A DNA stretch of 12,715 bases, taken from assembly GCA_937906635.1 (NCBI GenBank), contig CALCYP010000122.1, positions 1 to 12,715 of the forward strand, read 5' to 3'. This DNA comes from an uncultured bacterium (lineage in GTDB: Bacteria > Patescibacteriota > Gracilibacteria > Absconditabacterales > Absconditicoccaceae). Of this stretch, positions 10,624-12,715 are shown one piece after another. The notes beneath the pieces were generated by a model. It was not told the origin of the DNA and did no database searches. It saw only the letters and a list, made by a program, of their open reading frames with translations. Position 1 is the first letter of the stretch. The number at the start of each line of letters is the position of its first letter. A program made the position numbers and the translations under genes.

Positions 10624-11757
10624 ATGAAAAAGTGGATTTTTTGAATTGTTAGTTCATTAGCGATGTTTGGATTAACTTTTGCACAAGTGTCGCTCAACCC
10701 AATTTATACATCGGAAAGGTTTCAGCCATCAGATAAATTTCATGCTGGTTGTGAAAATCAGATTGATGTAGTTTTTCAGCTTGATAATTCAAAGATTGAT
10801 TGATTAAACGCAATATTAGATTATGATTGAGATGAAGTGGAAATTTTGAGGATATTAGCTGTCTGAGAAAAAGAAAATAATTTGAATTATACTGTAGAAA
10901 ATGATAAAATAATTTTCAGTAAATTAAAAACGGATTGAGAATGAATGGATAAAATTACATTTTCTCTATTTTTTAAAGTTTGAACAGATTTACAAATTTC
11001 CAAATTCTCTTTTGCTAAGTGAAGCTATGTAGTAGATTCTAAATGAAATATGGTGGAATTGGAGTGAAATTATGATTTTCAATTTTCAGAAGTGCCTGAA
11101 TGTGATCCAGATATTGTCGCTCCAAGTATAGAATTGCTATTTCCAAAAGTGGAATCTTGAGATTATGTAGCATTGGATACTTATTTTCAGTTTGAAATTG
11201 ATGATCAAGGTAAATGAGTAAATACTGATAGTATAATATTTAAAATTGATTGATGAACTTATAGTATACAAATGCTTGAACATGAATGGAATGAAAAAAT
11301 ATTGACAATTTATCCGGATTTTTGGATGCCGTTTAATACATGATTTGAAGTTGAAATTACAGTGTCGGATAAACAATCATATTGAAAGGCAAATACGGCT
11401 TCGAGACTTTATGAATTTCAGACATCAGATGAATTGAATTTATTGAATGAAATTGATCCTGTACAATTTAGGAAGATAGTAAATATGGATAAATATTTGA
11501 AATGAACAGTGGATGAATGTAATTTGTTGTCTGAACTATATTCTGATTCTGATCAGTGAAGGTGAGAACTTTTGAAATCTATAAATAGTAGATTAGATTG
11601 TTGAGAGATGGTAGTAGTAGAAAAGACGTGAAGTGTAAATATTGTTGAAAATATTGATGAAAATGATTGAAAAGATTTTTCTGTTTTTGCAATGCTTGGT
11701 CGGATTTTGTTTGGTGGCTCGGCATTGTTTCTGGTGTTTTCTTGGCTGAGAAAATAA
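10624..11757 (+). CDS. Exported cohesin-like/Ig-like protein with C-terminal membrane anchor (code 25)
   Basis: With TGA as Gly this is a 377-aa protein, ATG 10624 to TAA 11755-11757. By my count 22 of 28 glycines are TGA. MKKWIFGIVSSLAMFGLTFA is a clear signal peptide with cleavage after Ala20. Residues ~38-155 resemble a cohesin-type beta-sandwich: a Q-I-D-V-V-F-Q-L-D-N strand, then G-L-N-A-I-L-D-Y-D and E-V-E-I-L. Residues ~163-265 start with DIVAPSIELLFP and contain GVNTDSIIFKIDGGTYS, typical of bacterial Ig-like modules. Residues ~266-350 are acidic and of unknown fold. Residues ~353-375 are a membrane helix followed by Arg-Lys, so the protein is probably held on the outer face of the cytoplasmic membrane. 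I see no Shine-Dalgarno site, only an A-rich leader, and no convincing promoter. The gene lies 475 bp after the giant gene, beyond a terminator. No dockerin is visible in the giant protein, so a cohesin-dockerin link is not supported. The exact family is uncertain. Confidence 0.85.
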
Positions 11758-12255
11758 TTAATAATTGAGAATAGTCATTGTATTTTCAAACACAATGTAA
11801 TAGAAAGTTTTTGAAATAAAAAAAGGATGAGGGAATCCTCAATCCTTGTCGTTGTTCATTTCATTATTGTTGTTTTTCATCTCACTATTGTCGTTTTTAA
11901 TGTTTTTAATTGATGTAACAATCAACGTTAACAATAGGATGATGAAGATTACTGCCAATATTGGCTTTGAGCATATGATAATACATATCACGGCCATAGC
12001 CAATATTGATATTAAGCATATCAATACCCCACAACTAATGAAAAGATTCCTATTGAATTCCATTTTTGTTTTGCTGATTATGATATTTGCAATCCAAAAT
12101 ATACAGCATAAACATGTAAGGAATCCAATTAGACATAGGCATTTTAGCCATAGCAGTTCATATATAAAACTGCCAAATAGACCTATCATGAATGTTGAGT
12201 ATGCCATTGTGCAGACAATCAGGAAAAGATTGTCATTTTTTTGTTTTTCTTCCAT
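11758..12255 (-). CDS. Small four-helix membrane protein; 3' end uncertain
   Basis: From ATG 12253-12255 the protein starts MEEKQKNDN and has four likely membrane segments (about residues 11-32, 34-60, 71-95 and 98-114). A hydrophilic K/N/D/E tail runs to residue 138. I do not recognise the family. The gene has its own promoter (12280-12309). The end is ambiguous. Codon 139 is TGA (11839-11841), a stop in the standard code but Gly in code 25; read as Gly, the frame continues to TAA at 11758-11760, giving 165 aa. The TGA lies inside a good terminator hairpin whose U-tract ends near 11818, so the long form would need transcription past its terminator. Its four glycines are GGT, GGC, GGA and GGG, none TGA. 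It also uses ATC, AAC and CTA more than its neighbours. This suggests recent transfer from a standard-code organism. I list the code-25 extent; the functional protein may be 11839-12255. Confidence 0.7.
11818..11847 (-). terminator. Intrinsic terminator for the minus-strand gene
   Basis: On the minus strand AGGAT-T-GAGG (11846 to 11837) pairs with CCTCATCCT (11832 to 11824), with a single bulged T and a 4-nt ATTC loop. Seven T residues follow (11824 to 11818). The orientation fits only the minus-strand gene; there is no T-run on the plus side. The 5' arm of the stem contains the TGA codon at 11839-11841. Confidence 0.75.
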
Positions 12256-12279
12256 CTTTTTTTTAATTTTATGATATAT

Positions 12280-12309
12280 ATTATATATATTTTGTGTTTA
12301 AAAGTCAAG
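12280..12309 (-). promoter_or_regulatory. Sigma70-type promoter for the membrane-protein gene
   Basis: On the minus strand TTGACT (12309 to 12304) and TATAAT (12285 to 12280) are separated by 18 bp. Transcription would start near 12273, about 18 nt before the ATG at 12255. The near-consensus boxes support the minus-strand frame as the real gene rather than the overlapping plus-strand frame. No strong Shine-Dalgarno site is visible, only an A-rich run ending in AAG just before the ATG. Confidence 0.65.
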
Positions 12310-12392
12310 TCTTTAAGGTGCTGATTTTGTTGCTTATATCAGTGTAATAGAGTCACATTTGCTGTTGCATATAAAACAAAAAATAGGAGAAA

Positions 12393-12696
12393 TCCCGAAG
12401 GGATGGCTTATGTCGTTCATTTAGAGTTAGTCCCAAGGGGACGATTCTATTATACCGGTATAAATGAGGTAAAGATTCGTCGCTTTGCGACTGATTACCC
12501 ATGGTTAAAACCATGGATTAAACAAGGAATCATCGCATTGAGATTTTGTGGGGCGTAGAAAGCATTAGCCCATGACTTTAGTCATTGGTATACAAGATAG
12601 AAAAGTAGAAAAGTCCCGAAGGGACGAAATCTTGTTTAGCTGAGGGTTTTAACCCTCAGCGATATAGTGGAGAAATAAAAGAAGTCCCGAAGGGAC
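12393..12696. repeat. Array of short intergenic hairpins (GTCCCGAAGGGAC type)
   Basis: This gene-free stretch is a string of small palindromes. TCCCGAAGGGA lies at 12393-12403, GTCCCAAGGGGAC at 12430-12442, and GTCCCGAAGGGAC at 12613-12625 and 12684-12696. GTCGC-TTT-GCGAC lies at 12479-12491, CCATGGTT/AACCATGG at 12499-12516, ATGACT/AGTCAT at 12572-12585, and GCTGAGGGTT/AACCCTCAGC at 12639-12660. Spacing is irregular, so this is not a CRISPR array. It resembles REP-like repeat clusters of the kind often linked to IS200/IS605-type (Y1) transposases. No transposase is present here, and the array may run past the window end. Confidence 0.75.
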
Positions 12697-12715
12697 GACT
12701 CTATTATGCAGATAT

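Noticed and set aside
11776..11812. Terminator for the 377-aa gene on the plus strand
   Set aside because: CATTGT (11776-11781) and ACAATG (11792-11797) could pair, but the stem is only 6 bp of mostly A-T pairs with a 10-nt loop and no T-run directly after it, so support is too weak.
11846..12298. Plus-strand open frame overlapping the minus-strand membrane protein (142 codons before TGA)
   Set aside because: It is the opposite strand of a gene that has a good promoter and terminator in the minus direction. The plus-strand translation is His/Ile-rich without clear domain character, and I see no promoter or ribosome site for it.
12403..12558. 51-aa frame starting MAYVVHLELVPRGRF and ending at TAG
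   Set aside because: It is built almost wholly from the hairpin repeats (GTCCC, TTTGCGA, CCATGG), has no ribosome binding site and contains no TGA-Gly. It looks like a chance frame through palindromic repeats.
12393..12696. CRISPR array
   Set aside because: The repeats are short palindromes of different types at irregular spacing, with no uniform direct repeat and spacer pattern and no cas genes in the window.

Overview
This window looks like low-GC DNA from a bacterium that reads TGA as glycine (genetic code 25), as in the candidate phyla Gracilibacteria (BD1-5/GN02) and Absconditabacteria (SR1). Read with the standard code, the window breaks into fragments. Read with TGA as Gly, one frame stays open from base 354 to 10148 and a second from 10624 to 11757. 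In-frame TGAs fall at positions where related modules in the same protein carry GGN, for example the recurring D-x-x-G-N module ends. TGG is used normally for Trp. I cannot tell the two phyla apart from this window alone.

Layout. Bases 1-171 are GC-rich intergenic repeats: a 55-bp unit present twice, with further hairpins between the copies. Bases 172-353 are AT-rich and carry a sigma70-type promoter and a ribosome binding site. Bases 354-10148 encode one giant exported protein of 3264 aa. It has a signal peptide, a beta-helix-like N-terminal region, a long run of Ig-like/cadherin-like/FN3/InlB-like modules, a LamG (concanavalin-like) domain and a possible WxL-like C-terminus. An intrinsic terminator follows at 10173-10206. 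Bases 10207-10623 hold no gene; they contain AT-rich tandem repeats and a second set of palindromic intergenic repeats. Bases 10624-11757 encode a 377-aa exported protein with a cohesin-like/Ig-like ectodomain and a C-terminal membrane anchor. On the minus strand, 12255 to 11758 (or to 11839) encodes a small four-helix membrane protein with its own promoter and terminator. Bases 12310-12715 hold no convincing gene; they contain an array of short hairpins of the GTCCCGAAGGGAC type.

How the genes may fit together. The two plus-strand genes share codon habits and both encode exported, beta-rich, surface-type proteins, so a joint role in adhesion or contact with a host or prey cell is a reasonable guess. 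No enzyme or toxin motif is visible to me. The giant protein has no visible membrane anchor or LPXTG signal, while its neighbour does have a membrane anchor.

The two most unusual points are these. First, the giant gene contains a block (about 5.6-8.4 kb) with a sharply different synonymous codon style, even where it repeats modules found outside the block. Second, the minus-strand gene appears to end at a TGA placed inside its own terminator, which conflicts with TGA meaning glycine.
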